Shown here: piece by piece, positions 50,631 through 58,352 of the stretch
Position numbering within the stretch: the stretch's first letter is position 1
Layout of the letters: the number at the start of each line of letters is the position of its first letter
Assembly: GCA_017615595.1 (NCBI GenBank)
Contig: JAFZZT010000050.1
Location: 140,002-204,001 of the forward strand
DNA from: Bacteroidales bacterium
GTDB taxonomy: Bacteria > Bacteroidota > Bacteroidia > Bacteroidales > WCHB1-69
Reading direction: 5' to 3'
DNA length: 64,000 nucleotides
The notes under the pieces: generated by a model
Told to the model about the DNA's origin: nothing
Database searches by the model: none
What the model saw: the letters and a program-made list of their open reading frames with translations, nothing else
Position numbers and translations under genes: made by a program

Positions 50631-52127
50631 TTAATCCATGGTGACTCTGACGCCGTTCACGAAGTCGATGGACTTCTGGATCAGCTCATGCATATAGGTG
50701 TCGTTCTCCACGAAAGGCACCACCTGGCGGAAGGCAGCCACAAACTCCTCGATGAACTGGGAGGACTTGAGCGGGCGGCGGAACTCCAAGGCCTGGGCCG
50801 CATTGAACAGCTCAATGCCGAGGATCTTCTCCAGGTTGTTGACCACGAGATAGCACTTGGTGGCGGCATTGGCGCCCATGCTGACGTGATCCTCCTGACC
50901 TTGGGAAGACTCTATGGAGTCTGTTGAGCAGGGCATCGTGAAGACTTTGTTCTGGTTCACAATGGAGGCGGCGGCGTATTGCGGGATCATGAAACCGGAG
51001 TTGAGTCCCGGATTCTTCACGAGGAAGGAGGGGAGACCGCGCTTGCCGGAGATCAGTTGGTAGATACGGCGTTCGGAGATGTTGCCCAGCTCGGCCACGG
51101 CAATAGTCAGGAAGTCGAGCACCAAAGCCAGCGGCTGTCCGTGGAAATTGCCGGCGGAGATGACCAAGTCCTCATCGGGAAATACGGTCGGGTTGTCGGT
51201 AACGGAGTTGATCTCCGTCTCCACCACGTCCTGGACATGCATAATCGCATCCTTGCTGGCGCCGTGCACCTGCGGCATACAGCGGAAGGAGTAGGGGTCC
51301 TGCACATGCTCTTTATGTCGGCTGATAATCTCAGAGCCTTGGAGCATATTGTAGATATGGGTGGCGGTGATGATCTGGCCAGCGTGCGGGCGTACCAGAT
51401 GGACGTTGATGTTGAAAGGACTCAGGCAGCCGTCAAATGCCTCCAAGGAAACCGTACCGATAATGTCGGCGAGCCAGGAGAGTTTCTTGGCTTTGATGAG
51501 CAACCAGACGGCGTAAGAGCTCATGAACTGGGTTCCGTTGAGCAGTGCCAGACCCTCTTTAGACTGCAGGGTGATAGGCTCCCAGCCGAACTTCTCATTG
51601 ATGACGGAAGCCGGGTATTTCTTGCCACGGTAATAGACCTCGCCCATACCGATGATCGGCAGGCTGAGATGGGCCAACGGGGCCAGATCGCCGGAAGCAC
51701 CGAGGGATCCTTGCTGATAGACAACGGGATAGACTCCTTTGTTGAAGAAGTCAACCAGACGCTGCACGGTGGCCAGCTGCACACCGGAGTGGCCGTATGA
51801 GAGGGACTGGATCTTCATCAGCAGCATCAGCCGCACGATCTCTTGGGGCACCTCCTCCCCCACTCCACAAGCATGGGAGATGACGAGGTTGCGTTGCAGC
51901 GTGGAGAGGTCCTCCTTGGAGATGCTGCGGTTGCAGAGGGAACCAAAGCCGGTGGTCACCCCATAGATGGGCTCCTTCTCGGTGTCGGTTTTCTTGTCCA
52001 GGTAGGCGCGGCATTTCTGGATGGCATCGATGGCCTCCTGAGACAATTCTATTTTCTGTTTACGGTTGATGATTTTTTCAACCTTCTCAATACTAAGGAA
52101 CTTGGTAGAGATTTTGTGTCGTGTCAT
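50631..52127 (-). CDS. hutH: Histidine ammonia-lyase
   Basis: HutH deaminates histidine to urocanate. The 498-residue protein has the MIO-forming triad A144-S145-G146 in GSLGASGDLAPLAHL, YGVTTGFGSL, and NLVISHACGVG with the histidine at about 85 that favours histidine in this family. QPLALVLDFLTIAVAELGNI and SSQGQEDHVSMGANAA near the C-terminus complete the active site. The other histidine-degradation genes (hutU, hutI, hutG/ftcD) are not in the window. Tyrosine or phenylalanine lyase activity is less likely but not excluded. Confidence 0.92.
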   Translation of the reverse strand: MTRHKISTKFLSIEKVEKIINRKQKIELSQEAIDAIQKCRAYLDKKTDTEKEPIYGVTTGFGSLCNRSISKEDLSTLQRNLVISHACGVGEEVPQEIVRLMLLMKIQSLSYGHSGVQLATVQRLVDFFNKGVYPVVYQQGSLGASGDLAPLAHLSLPIIGMGEVYYRGKKYPASVINEKFGWEPITLQSKEGLALLNGTQFMSSYAVWLLIKAKKLSWLADIIGTVSLEAFDGCLSPFNINVHLVRPHAGQIITATHIYNMLQGSEIISRHKEHVQDPYSFRCMPQVHGASKDAIMHVQDVVETEINSVTDNPTVFPDEDLVISAGNFHGQPLALVLDFLTIAVAELGNISERRIYQLISGKRGLPSFLVKNPGLNSGFMIPQYAAASIVNQNKVFTMPCSTDSIESSQGQEDHVSMGANAATKCYLVVNNLEKILGIELFNAAQALEFRRPLKSSQFIEEFVAAFRQVVPFVENDTYMHELIQKSIDFVNGVRVTMD

Positions 52128-52170
52128 ATAGGTAACTTTTAAATATTATATTCCTAACATAATAAGGGTG

Positions 52171-52178
52171 CAAAGATA
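52171..52178 (-). promoter_or_regulatory. -7 element (TATCTTTG) for hutH
   Basis: Minus-strand TATCTTTG, full consensus, 43 bases before the hutH start. Confidence 0.5.
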
Positions 52179-52221
52179 GAAAAAAATGAAAAGGGAGGTT
52201 TATGCGCCAAATAAAAATCCT

Positions 52222-53358
52222 TCAGATCATCTTCTTGTCCAACCAGAGACTCAAGAGCGGATCGGAAATGGAATATTTTTTCTCATTTCTAGTGATAAAA
52301 TCATATTCAAGCAGTTTCAGCGCCGCTGATTGGGTTGAACTGGGAGAACGCAATCGGTATTTTCTGTTAAATGCCATGGAGGTTATACCCTGAGCTTCAC
52401 GCTCTGCATGGATAGCGTAAAGCAATTCCTTTTGTGATTCAGTGATAAAAGCAAGTTGTTCTCGCAAACGCGAGTCATTCTCGTCAATGTAATCATCCAT
52501 CAATTGTTGAACCTTCTCCAAGTCGCAGATTTCTCCTACCCGTGTCTCCGCAAAAGCATCTTTCATAATCCGTTGGACATAGAAGGTGACACCCCAAAAG
52601 GAATTATAAACATGTAAAAAAGCATCCCGATCAATCGATTTATCAGCATTGTGGAAGTGTTTTCTGGCAAAATCGCAGTATATTTCAGGTTTGATAGGCT
52701 CAAGACGAAGGGGTTTCGCACTTTGGAAAAATGGGCGTTTCGAAGAGAAAAACATCTCCTCCATCAGTCGGCGGCGACTTCCAGAAAAGACAAAATTAGC
52801 GTTGGACAGTTTTTGGATATGTGTTCGGAGCAATGCCTCGACATTCTTTTCAGGATAGCGGGTGATTTGCTGAAACTCATCAATGACAACCAAGCAAGGT
52901 TTTTCAACAGATTCAAGGTAGTTGAATATTTCCTGCAAAGTGTAGTCGGGACGTTGAACATCCCCCAGTTTGATGTCAAAAGTAGGCATATTTTGGATAG
53001 GATCGTAGCCAAAACTGGCACTCAACGACTTCAAGAAAGAAACAAACTGTTTGCGCAGCTTCTCACTACGGGTAGCCACACTCTCAAACACTGCCGTCCC
53101 AAGGGCAAGGATCAGTTCCCTGAAAGTTGTAGTGTGCAAAATATCCACATTGATTGTGATGTATTCGTCTTTGATTTGGGGTTTGTCGAACACATAACTA
53201 ATGAGAGATGTCTTACCCATCCTTCGAGATGAGGTTAAAACCACATTCATCTGATTGAGAAGGGCTTTTTCTAACACAACTGCTTCTTCCTGCCGATCGC
53301 AGAAATATTCGGGAGGAATCTTCCCGGAGATCACAAAGGGATTAATACTATTCACCAT
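52222..53358 (-). CDS. AAA-family ATPase with winged-helix C-terminus
   Basis: A 378-residue ATPase of the archaeal-type ATP-binding group (AAA/STAND-like). Walker A is SSRRMGKTSLI (about residues 43-53), Walker B is CLVVIDEFQQ (about 155-164), and the sensor-like GSRRRLMEEMF follows near residue 194. The last about 90 residues look like a winged helix (SPSSTQSAALKLLEYDFI, YSISDPLLSLWL). Proteins of this type are common in Bacteroidota and often occur as many paralogues; their clients are unknown. It stands alone with its own -7 element. Base composition is lower in GC than the hutH side. Confidence 0.8.
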   Translation of the reverse strand: MVNSINPFVISGKIPPEYFCDRQEEAVVLEKALLNQMNVVLTSSRRMGKTSLISYVFDKPQIKDEYITINVDILHTTTFRELILALGTAVFESVATRSEKLRKQFVSFLKSLSASFGYDPIQNMPTFDIKLGDVQRPDYTLQEIFNYLESVEKPCLVVIDEFQQITRYPEKNVEALLRTHIQKLSNANFVFSGSRRRLMEEMFFSSKRPFFQSAKPLRLEPIKPEIYCDFARKHFHNADKSIDRDAFLHVYNSFWGVTFYVQRIMKDAFAETRVGEICDLEKVQQLMDDYIDENDSRLREQLAFITESQKELLYAIHAEREAQGITSMAFNRKYRLRSPSSTQSAALKLLEYDFITRNEKKYSISDPLLSLWLDKKMI

Positions 53359-53377
53359 ACTCGTACATATTGAATGG

Positions 53378-53385
53378 CAAAAATA
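53378..53385 (-). promoter_or_regulatory. -7 element (TATTTTTG) for the AAA ATPase
   Basis: Minus-strand TATTTTTG 19 bases before the start codon. In the 215-base divergent gap (53359-53573) nothing else was recognised apart from the opposite promoter element. Confidence 0.5.
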
Positions 53386-53528
53386 ATCATTTTTCAGATT
53401 ACCAAAAAAAAATTACCGAAAAAAAATAATCTGCATTGTTCTTTTTATGCAGGATAATTTATGTGTCATGATGCCTGAAAAATAAAAAACAAAGGGACGT
53501 ACTATAAGACAGCTGAAAATATTTTCTT

Positions 53529-53536
53529 TATCTTTG
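53529..53536 (+). promoter_or_regulatory. -7 element (TATCTTTG) for the sigma/OMP pair
   Basis: Plus-strand TATCTTTG, full consensus, 37 bases before the sigma-fusion start. A match to the primary-sigma consensus means at least basal expression does not need the encoded ECF factor. Confidence 0.5.
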
Positions 53537-53573
53537 CCCCTTTCAGAATTTTCGCATCGTACATAAAGAGCGT

Positions 53574-54620
53574 ATGAAAAACACACAGGAATTTTGGACA
53601 AAAAAATACCGGAGGAACATCGGCAGGATGATTGGATTGTGCCGGCGGTATGTACCCAACCCGCAGGAGGCCGAAGACTTGGCACACGAGGCCTTCCTGT
53701 CGGCCATCGAGAAGTCGCACACATTCAAGGGATTGGGAGATTTTGACGGCTGGATGATGCGCATCACGGTGAACACGGCATTGCAGCATCTTCGGAAAGC
53801 AAAATGCCTCGTCAGTCTGGACAGCGCAGGCCCTGAGTTGGATTCCTTACAGAATGAGGAAGCCGAAGACCTGGAGCGCACCGACTTCTCCAAAGAGGAA
53901 ATCATAGGAGCCATCGCGGCCTTGCCAGCACCTCAACGCACGGTGTTCAACCTCTTTGTCTTCGAGAAATACAGTCATCGCCAGATCGCCGACACGCTCC
54001 ACATTGCAGTACGCACCTCCAAGTTGCATCTCGCACAAGCCCGATCGCAGCTGCAACAACATCTGAAAGAGATAAAGAATGAAAAAAGAATGCTTATGAT
54101 TCCATTTTTAACCGTTTTCAAAAAGGGACATGCCGTGGACAACGTTTGCCGGCGCACTTTGAGGGATTTCGAAGTGGAGCCGACAGTCGAGCTTGACACC
54201 GCGGCCTTGTCTTGGGGCACCTTGCCCTCAGCCACTATCGCCATGCACCTGTCCGGCATCCTCAAGAAACTGCTGGTCGGCCTGCTGCTGTTTGCCGGCA
54301 TGGGAGCGGCATTCTATTTCATGCTGTCTTCCCGCACTCCATCCGCCTCTTCGCCAACACCGACGCCAACACCTAATCCTGTCGCCGTGGCCACCGACAC
54401 CACCCTTTCCGCTGAAACAGACGCCATGCAAAGCGAGCCCGTCATGGTGACTACTATCACTAAAAAGGCCCAAAGGGAGAACTTGGCACCGACAGTCAGC
54501 GCCACCGACACCAACCGCGAGAAAGAGTACATCATCATTCACGACACCGTTTTTAGAACCGTGGTGAAAGTGGTTCACGACACGGTATATGCCCCGACAC
54601 TTCAAAACCATCCACAATGA
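53574..54620 (+). CDS. ECF sigma factor fused to a transmembrane anti-sigma-like region
   Basis: Residues 1-170 form a complete ECF sigma factor: region 2 (RYVPNPQEAEDLAHEAFLSA, GDFDGWMMRITVNTALQHLR) and region 4 (LPAPQRTVFNLFVFEKYSHR, QIADTLHIAVRTSKLHLAQA). A linker then reads VDNVCRRTLRDFEVEPTVEL, resembling the opening of Bacteroidota anti-sigma-like proteins (xLxxxExxPPxxxWxxI). A membrane helix follows (about 223-246, LKKLLVGLLLFAGMGAAFYF), then a Pro/Thr/Ser-rich periplasmic segment and a C-terminal IIHDTVFRTVVKVVHDTVYA. The gene overlaps an outer-membrane protein gene by four bases, and that protein carries similar DTVY motifs. Release of the sigma domain by proteolysis is a reasonable model but pure inference. 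Alternatively, it may be a fused sigma and anti-sigma gene with no such regulation. Confidence 0.75.
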   Translation: MKNTQEFWTKKYRRNIGRMIGLCRRYVPNPQEAEDLAHEAFLSAIEKSHTFKGLGDFDGWMMRITVNTALQHLRKAKCLVSLDSAGPELDSLQNEEAEDLERTDFSKEEIIGAIAALPAPQRTVFNLFVFEKYSHRQIADTLHIAVRTSKLHLAQARSQLQQHLKEIKNEKRMLMIPFLTVFKKGHAVDNVCRRTLRDFEVEPTVELDTAALSWGTLPSATIAMHLSGILKKLLVGLLLFAGMGAAFYFMLSSRTPSASSPTPTPTPNPVAVATDTTLSAETDAMQSEPVMVTTITKKAQRENLAPTVSATDTNREKEYIIIHDTVFRTVVKVVHDTVYAPTLQNHPQ

Positions 54621-56185
54621 AAAAAAACATCGCTATGCATAAGACCACATTTTTACTGTTCGCCCTGCTTTTGTGTGCCGGTTTATACGGGCAGGCACGC
54701 GACACCATCTACATCCACGAGGAGCGGATTGTCTATGACACCGTCTATTTACACGACACTATCTACCAATTCGTGGCCACGCAACCCGACACGCCCATAG
54801 TGCCCAAAACAGCGGCGAAGTTCGTACCTGATGTCTTCAAAGGGTTTCATTTCGGCTACACGGCCCAATACAATATGACACAGGCAGCGGTTTTCACCTC
54901 CGCCGACGGCACTCCGGGATCTCCCACAACCAAAATGGGGAGCGGATTCGCAGGAGGTTTCGAGTTCTCGTACCATTTCGCCAAGTATTTCGGTGTGGCC
55001 GCAGGAGTGGGCTTTGGCACCCACTATGTCTTGCAGGTGAACGAGCCCAGCACCGACCTGTTTTGGGGGCATAACCCCAACCACCATTGGTTCAGCCAAG
55101 GCGCTTTTATGTTTCCCATCAAATTTGAATTCCATTTACCTTTCAACGACAACTTCTATTTTATGGCGGACGCCGGCATCCGGTTCAACGTTCCTTATTA
55201 TTACTATGGTCATAACAGTGCCCACTTTAGCAATTGGGACGACAACACGGCATGCTACATAGAAATCAATCGTCCCACATCCAAGCCTGTTCAGTCGGAA
55301 CTGCTCTTTGATTTGGGATTCTACTACCGTCTGCCCAACGATGGCCTGCTGCGGTTTTCCATAGGCTCCAATCTGTCGCTGTCGAAACCTTGGCAGGGCT
55401 ACTATGAAATTTACACCGACAACGAGGTTTTGGAGAACGGAACCATCTCCTTGAAGAACAACTACTTTTATCCTCAAATAACCTATGTCAACACCTTCCA
55501 ACGCTATAAAGAGAAAGAATCCCATAAGGCGCCTTGGTTTGACGAGGTTTACCCCAGCTGGTCCAACCAGAAACGCTATCCTCGTCACGAATTCCAGTTG
55601 AACTTCGGAATCCCGAACATGCAAAGCATTCATTCCGGCATGGTTGGGATGTTGCTTTACGAATGGTTTCCCAATCTGTTCAAAGGAGTCAGTTATCCGC
55701 AAAACATTCTGACCTCTTCCGACAGATACTATACCAAGGTGCATTTCACGCCGGTCATATCGCTGAGTTATCATTACCGGTTGCAGAAATGGTTATGGGT
55801 TGGCGCCACGGTCAATTATACGGAGTTCCACAATCATTATTATGACCGCACAAATAATCAGAGAATCAAGGATATGTCAATGCGATTCTCAGCTTTCAAT
55901 TTGTTGGCGGACATTAGATTCTCCTACCTCACTTTGCCACACATCACGCTCTACTCCGAAATATCCGGAGGAATACAGCTCGGCTGGGAAACCATCAAAT
56001 TGACGAATGACGAATATGTGTCATATCCTTTAAATCGACCAGAGAAGATATTCCTTATGAAATTCCCGACTTACCATATCACGGCATTGGGTATCAAAGC
56101 GGGAGCCAACGGATGGTTTGGCAATGTGGAGTTTGGCACTGGGTATAAAGGATTTATCAATGCTGGCGTTAGTTATGAATTCTAA
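54617..56185 (+). CDS. Outer-membrane beta-barrel-like protein
   Basis: A 522-residue exported protein. It has a signal peptide (about 1-25, longer if the ATG at 54635 is used instead), then RDTIYIHEERIVYDTVYLHD, a tyrosine/aspartate-rich segment similar to the end of the preceding sigma fusion. The rest consists of alternating amphipathic strands with aromatic ends: FGYTAQYNMTQAAVF, FEFSYHFAKYFGVAAGVGFG, GFYYRLPNDGLLRFSIGSNL, ending GFINAGVSYEF. This is typical of an outer-membrane barrel. It overlaps the sigma gene by four bases and the convergent rlmD gene at its stop. No family name recognised. Confidence 0.7.
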   Translation: MKKNIAMHKTTFLLFALLLCAGLYGQARDTIYIHEERIVYDTVYLHDTIYQFVATQPDTPIVPKTAAKFVPDVFKGFHFGYTAQYNMTQAAVFTSADGTPGSPTTKMGSGFAGGFEFSYHFAKYFGVAAGVGFGTHYVLQVNEPSTDLFWGHNPNHHWFSQGAFMFPIKFEFHLPFNDNFYFMADAGIRFNVPYYYYGHNSAHFSNWDDNTACYIEINRPTSKPVQSELLFDLGFYYRLPNDGLLRFSIGSNLSLSKPWQGYYEIYTDNEVLENGTISLKNNYFYPQITYVNTFQRYKEKESHKAPWFDEVYPSWSNQKRYPRHEFQLNFGIPNMQSIHSGMVGMLLYEWFPNLFKGVSYPQNILTSSDRYYTKVHFTPVISLSYHYRLQKWLWVGATVNYTEFHNHYYDRTNNQRIKDMSMRFSAFNLLADIRFSYLTLPHITLYSEISGGIQLGWETIKLTNDEYVSYPLNRPEKIFLMKFPTYHITALGIKAGANGWFGNVEFGTGYKGFINAGVSYEF

Positions 56186-57594
56186 CGATTGCGCAACTCC
56201 AGCAGCACCACGTTCTCCACATGTTGGGTGTGGGGGAACATATCCACGGGTTGGACCTTGACGACCTGGTATTTGGGGTTGAGCATCGTCAGGTCGCGGG
56301 CCTGCGTGGCGGGGTTGCAGCTGATATAGACCATGCGGGGCACCTCCAGCTTCAGCAGTTGGGCGATGACGTTGGGGTGCATGCCGGCGCGCGGCGGGTC
56401 GGTGATGATGACATCCGGACGGCCATAGTGCGTGATGAAGTCGTCTGTGAAGATCTTGGCCATGTCGCCGACCACGAACTCGGTGTTGGTGATCCGGTTG
56501 CGGGCGGCATTCTCGCGGGCATCCTCCACGGCCGCGTCCACATACTCCACGCCGATGACCTTCTTGGCGCGGCGTGCCACGAAATTGGCGATGGTGCCCG
56601 TGCCGGTGAAGAGGTCATAGACGACCTCTTCGGGCTGGATGTCGGCAAACTCGCGCGCCACCTTGTAGAGCGTGTAGGCCTGCTCGCTGTTGGTCTGGTA
56701 GAACGACTTGGGTCCCACTTTGAAATAGAGGTCCTCCATCCGCTCCATGATATGGTCCTGCCCTTTGAAAAGATGGAACGGCAGGTCGAAGACGGTGTCG
56801 TTGAGCTTGGTGTTGACCATATAGATGAGCGAGGTGATCTCGGGGAAAGTCTCTGCCATGGCCGTGAGCATCTTTTCTATTTTCTCGTCGTAAAGGGAGA
56901 CGATGAGCACCACCATCAGGTCGCCGGTAGAGGCGGTGCGGATGATGATGTTGCGCAGCTGTCCCTCGCGGGCGCGGGGATCGTAGAAGGTGATGTCGTG
57001 CTCGATGGCGTACTGCTTGCAGAAGAGGCGGATCTCATTGCTTCGGGAGCCCTGCAGCCAGCAGTGGTCGATGTCGAGGATCTTGTCGAACATGCCGGGG
57101 ATGTGGAATCCCGCGCAGCGGCGCTCGAACTCCTCCCCCGCCTTGCACTTGGCCATATCCTCGTATGAGAGCCAGCGCATATTGGAGAAGGTGAACTCCA
57201 GCTTGTTGCGATAATAGTAGATCTTCTCGGAGCCGAGAATGGGATTCAGAGGCGGGAACTCGAACTTGCCGAGGTGGCGGAAGTTATCCTCCACCTGCTG
57301 CTGCTTGTAGTGCAGCTGTTTCGGATAGTCGAGCATCTGCCACTTGCAGCCGCCGCAGACGCCAAAGTGGGGACAGGGAGGCGTCACACGGTCAGGAGAA
57401 GGCTGGCGCACTTGTAGCAGGTTGGCCTCGGCGTAGCCATGCTTGCGTTTGAAGACCTCCACATCCACATGGTCGCCTGGCACCGCGTAGGGCACGAAGA
57501 CCGTCAGACCTTCGGCGGTCTTGGCCACTGCCTTGCCCTCGGCACCCGCGGATATGATTTCCAAATCCTCTATCGTATATCTTTTAAATCCCAT
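56182..57594 (-). CDS. rlmD: 23S rRNA (uracil-5-)-methyltransferase, RlmD type
   Basis: Methylates C5 of uridine in 23S rRNA (U1939 in E. coli, for RlmD; dual-specificity homologues exist). The 470-residue protein has an N-terminal TRAM domain, the [4Fe-4S] cysteine cluster CPHFGVCGGCKWQ (about 74-86), the SAM motif VYDLFTGTGTIANF, the catalytic-loop TDPPRAGMHP and the nucleophile cysteine in YISCNPATQARD. Its stop overlaps that of the convergent OMP gene. Whether it modifies one or two sites cannot be told from sequence. Confidence 0.92.
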   Translation of the reverse strand: MGFKRYTIEDLEIISAGAEGKAVAKTAEGLTVFVPYAVPGDHVDVEVFKRKHGYAEANLLQVRQPSPDRVTPPCPHFGVCGGCKWQMLDYPKQLHYKQQQVEDNFRHLGKFEFPPLNPILGSEKIYYYRNKLEFTFSNMRWLSYEDMAKCKAGEEFERRCAGFHIPGMFDKILDIDHCWLQGSRSNEIRLFCKQYAIEHDITFYDPRAREGQLRNIIIRTASTGDLMVVLIVSLYDEKIEKMLTAMAETFPEITSLIYMVNTKLNDTVFDLPFHLFKGQDHIMERMEDLYFKVGPKSFYQTNSEQAYTLYKVAREFADIQPEEVVYDLFTGTGTIANFVARRAKKVIGVEYVDAAVEDARENAARNRITNTEFVVGDMAKIFTDDFITHYGRPDVIITDPPRAGMHPNVIAQLLKLEVPRMVYISCNPATQARDLTMLNPKYQVVKVQPVDMFPHTQHVENVVLLELRNR

Positions 57595-57616
57595 ATTCTT
57601 GTTACATTAAAAAATC

Positions 57617-58198
57617 TTAATATTTATAAAAACCCATCTCGTCGATGTATTCAAAAACTTTCTCAGGAAGCATATAGCGGACGGGGATATTTTGTCTGAT
57701 ATTCTCTCGGATCACCGTAGAAGACAGCTCTATCTGAGGGGCGTCCACCATGGTGATGCGGGCCTCCGGATAGGGATTTTCGGAGGAATATCCAGGGCGC
57801 GGGTACACATAAAGCGCAAAGTTCTCCAGAATCCACTCGTAGTTGAGCCATTTGTGAAAAGTCTCGAGGTTGTCGGCACCCATGATGAGGGCGAAGTCAC
57901 GGTCGGGATACTTTTCCCGCAGGTGCACCAATGTATGGCAGGTGTAGGACGGCTGGGGCAGTCCGAACTCCACGTCGCTGACCCGGAACCGAAGGTCGTC
58001 TCCAATGGCCAGATTGACCATATACCAGCGCTGGCGGTCGTCCAGCAGGGAATTGCGTTTCTTCAGCGGGTTGGCCGGCGACACCACAAACCACAGCTCC
58101 TGCAAGTCAGAGTGTTCCAAGAGATACTCCGCCACAATAAGATGTCCTATGTGGATAGGGTTGAACGATCCGAAATAGAGTCCCGTCTTTTTTTTCAT
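57617..58198 (-). CDS. nadD: Nicotinate-nucleotide adenylyltransferase NadD
   Basis: Transfers AMP from ATP to nicotinate mononucleotide, giving deamido-NAD. The 193-residue protein has the nucleotidyltransferase core YFGSFNPIHIGHLIVAEY (HxGH), LWFVVSPANPLKK, and the C-terminal SSTVIRENI. The open frame reaches 58294, but a -7 element at 58219 lies within it and the family starts at MKKKTGLYFGSF, so the start is 58198. It is 22 bases upstream of rlmD on the same strand. Confidence 0.95.
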   Translation of the reverse strand: MKKKTGLYFGSFNPIHIGHLIVAEYLLEHSDLQELWFVVSPANPLKKRNSLLDDRQRWYMVNLAIGDDLRFRVSDVEFGLPQPSYTCHTLVHLREKYPDRDFALIMGADNLETFHKWLNYEWILENFALYVYPRPGYSSENPYPEARITMVDAPQIELSSTVIRENIRQNIPVRYMLPEKVFEYIDEMGFYKY

Positions 58199-58218
58199 AT
58201 CTTTCCTGAAAAAGCGGG

Positions 58219-58226
58219 CAAAGGTA
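58219..58226 (-). promoter_or_regulatory. -7 element (TACCTTTG) for nadD
   Basis: Minus-strand TACCTTTG, consensus match, 20 bases before the chosen nadD start. Confidence 0.45.
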
Positions 58227-58327
58227 CAAAAATTAAAGACACACACGGTCGGGTGATTTTGCCACAGAGACGCAAAGCATTGCACCTCTACCAATTGGGA
58301 AGATACCTTTAGTAATGATAAATTTTG

Positions 58328-58335
58328 TATTTTTG
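58328..58335 (+). promoter_or_regulatory. -7 element (TATTTTTG) for the acyl-CoA ligase operon
   Basis: Plus-strand TATTTTTG 17 bases before the ATG at 58353. Confidence 0.5.
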
Positions 58336-58352
58336 CGCGTTAAAAAAATTTA

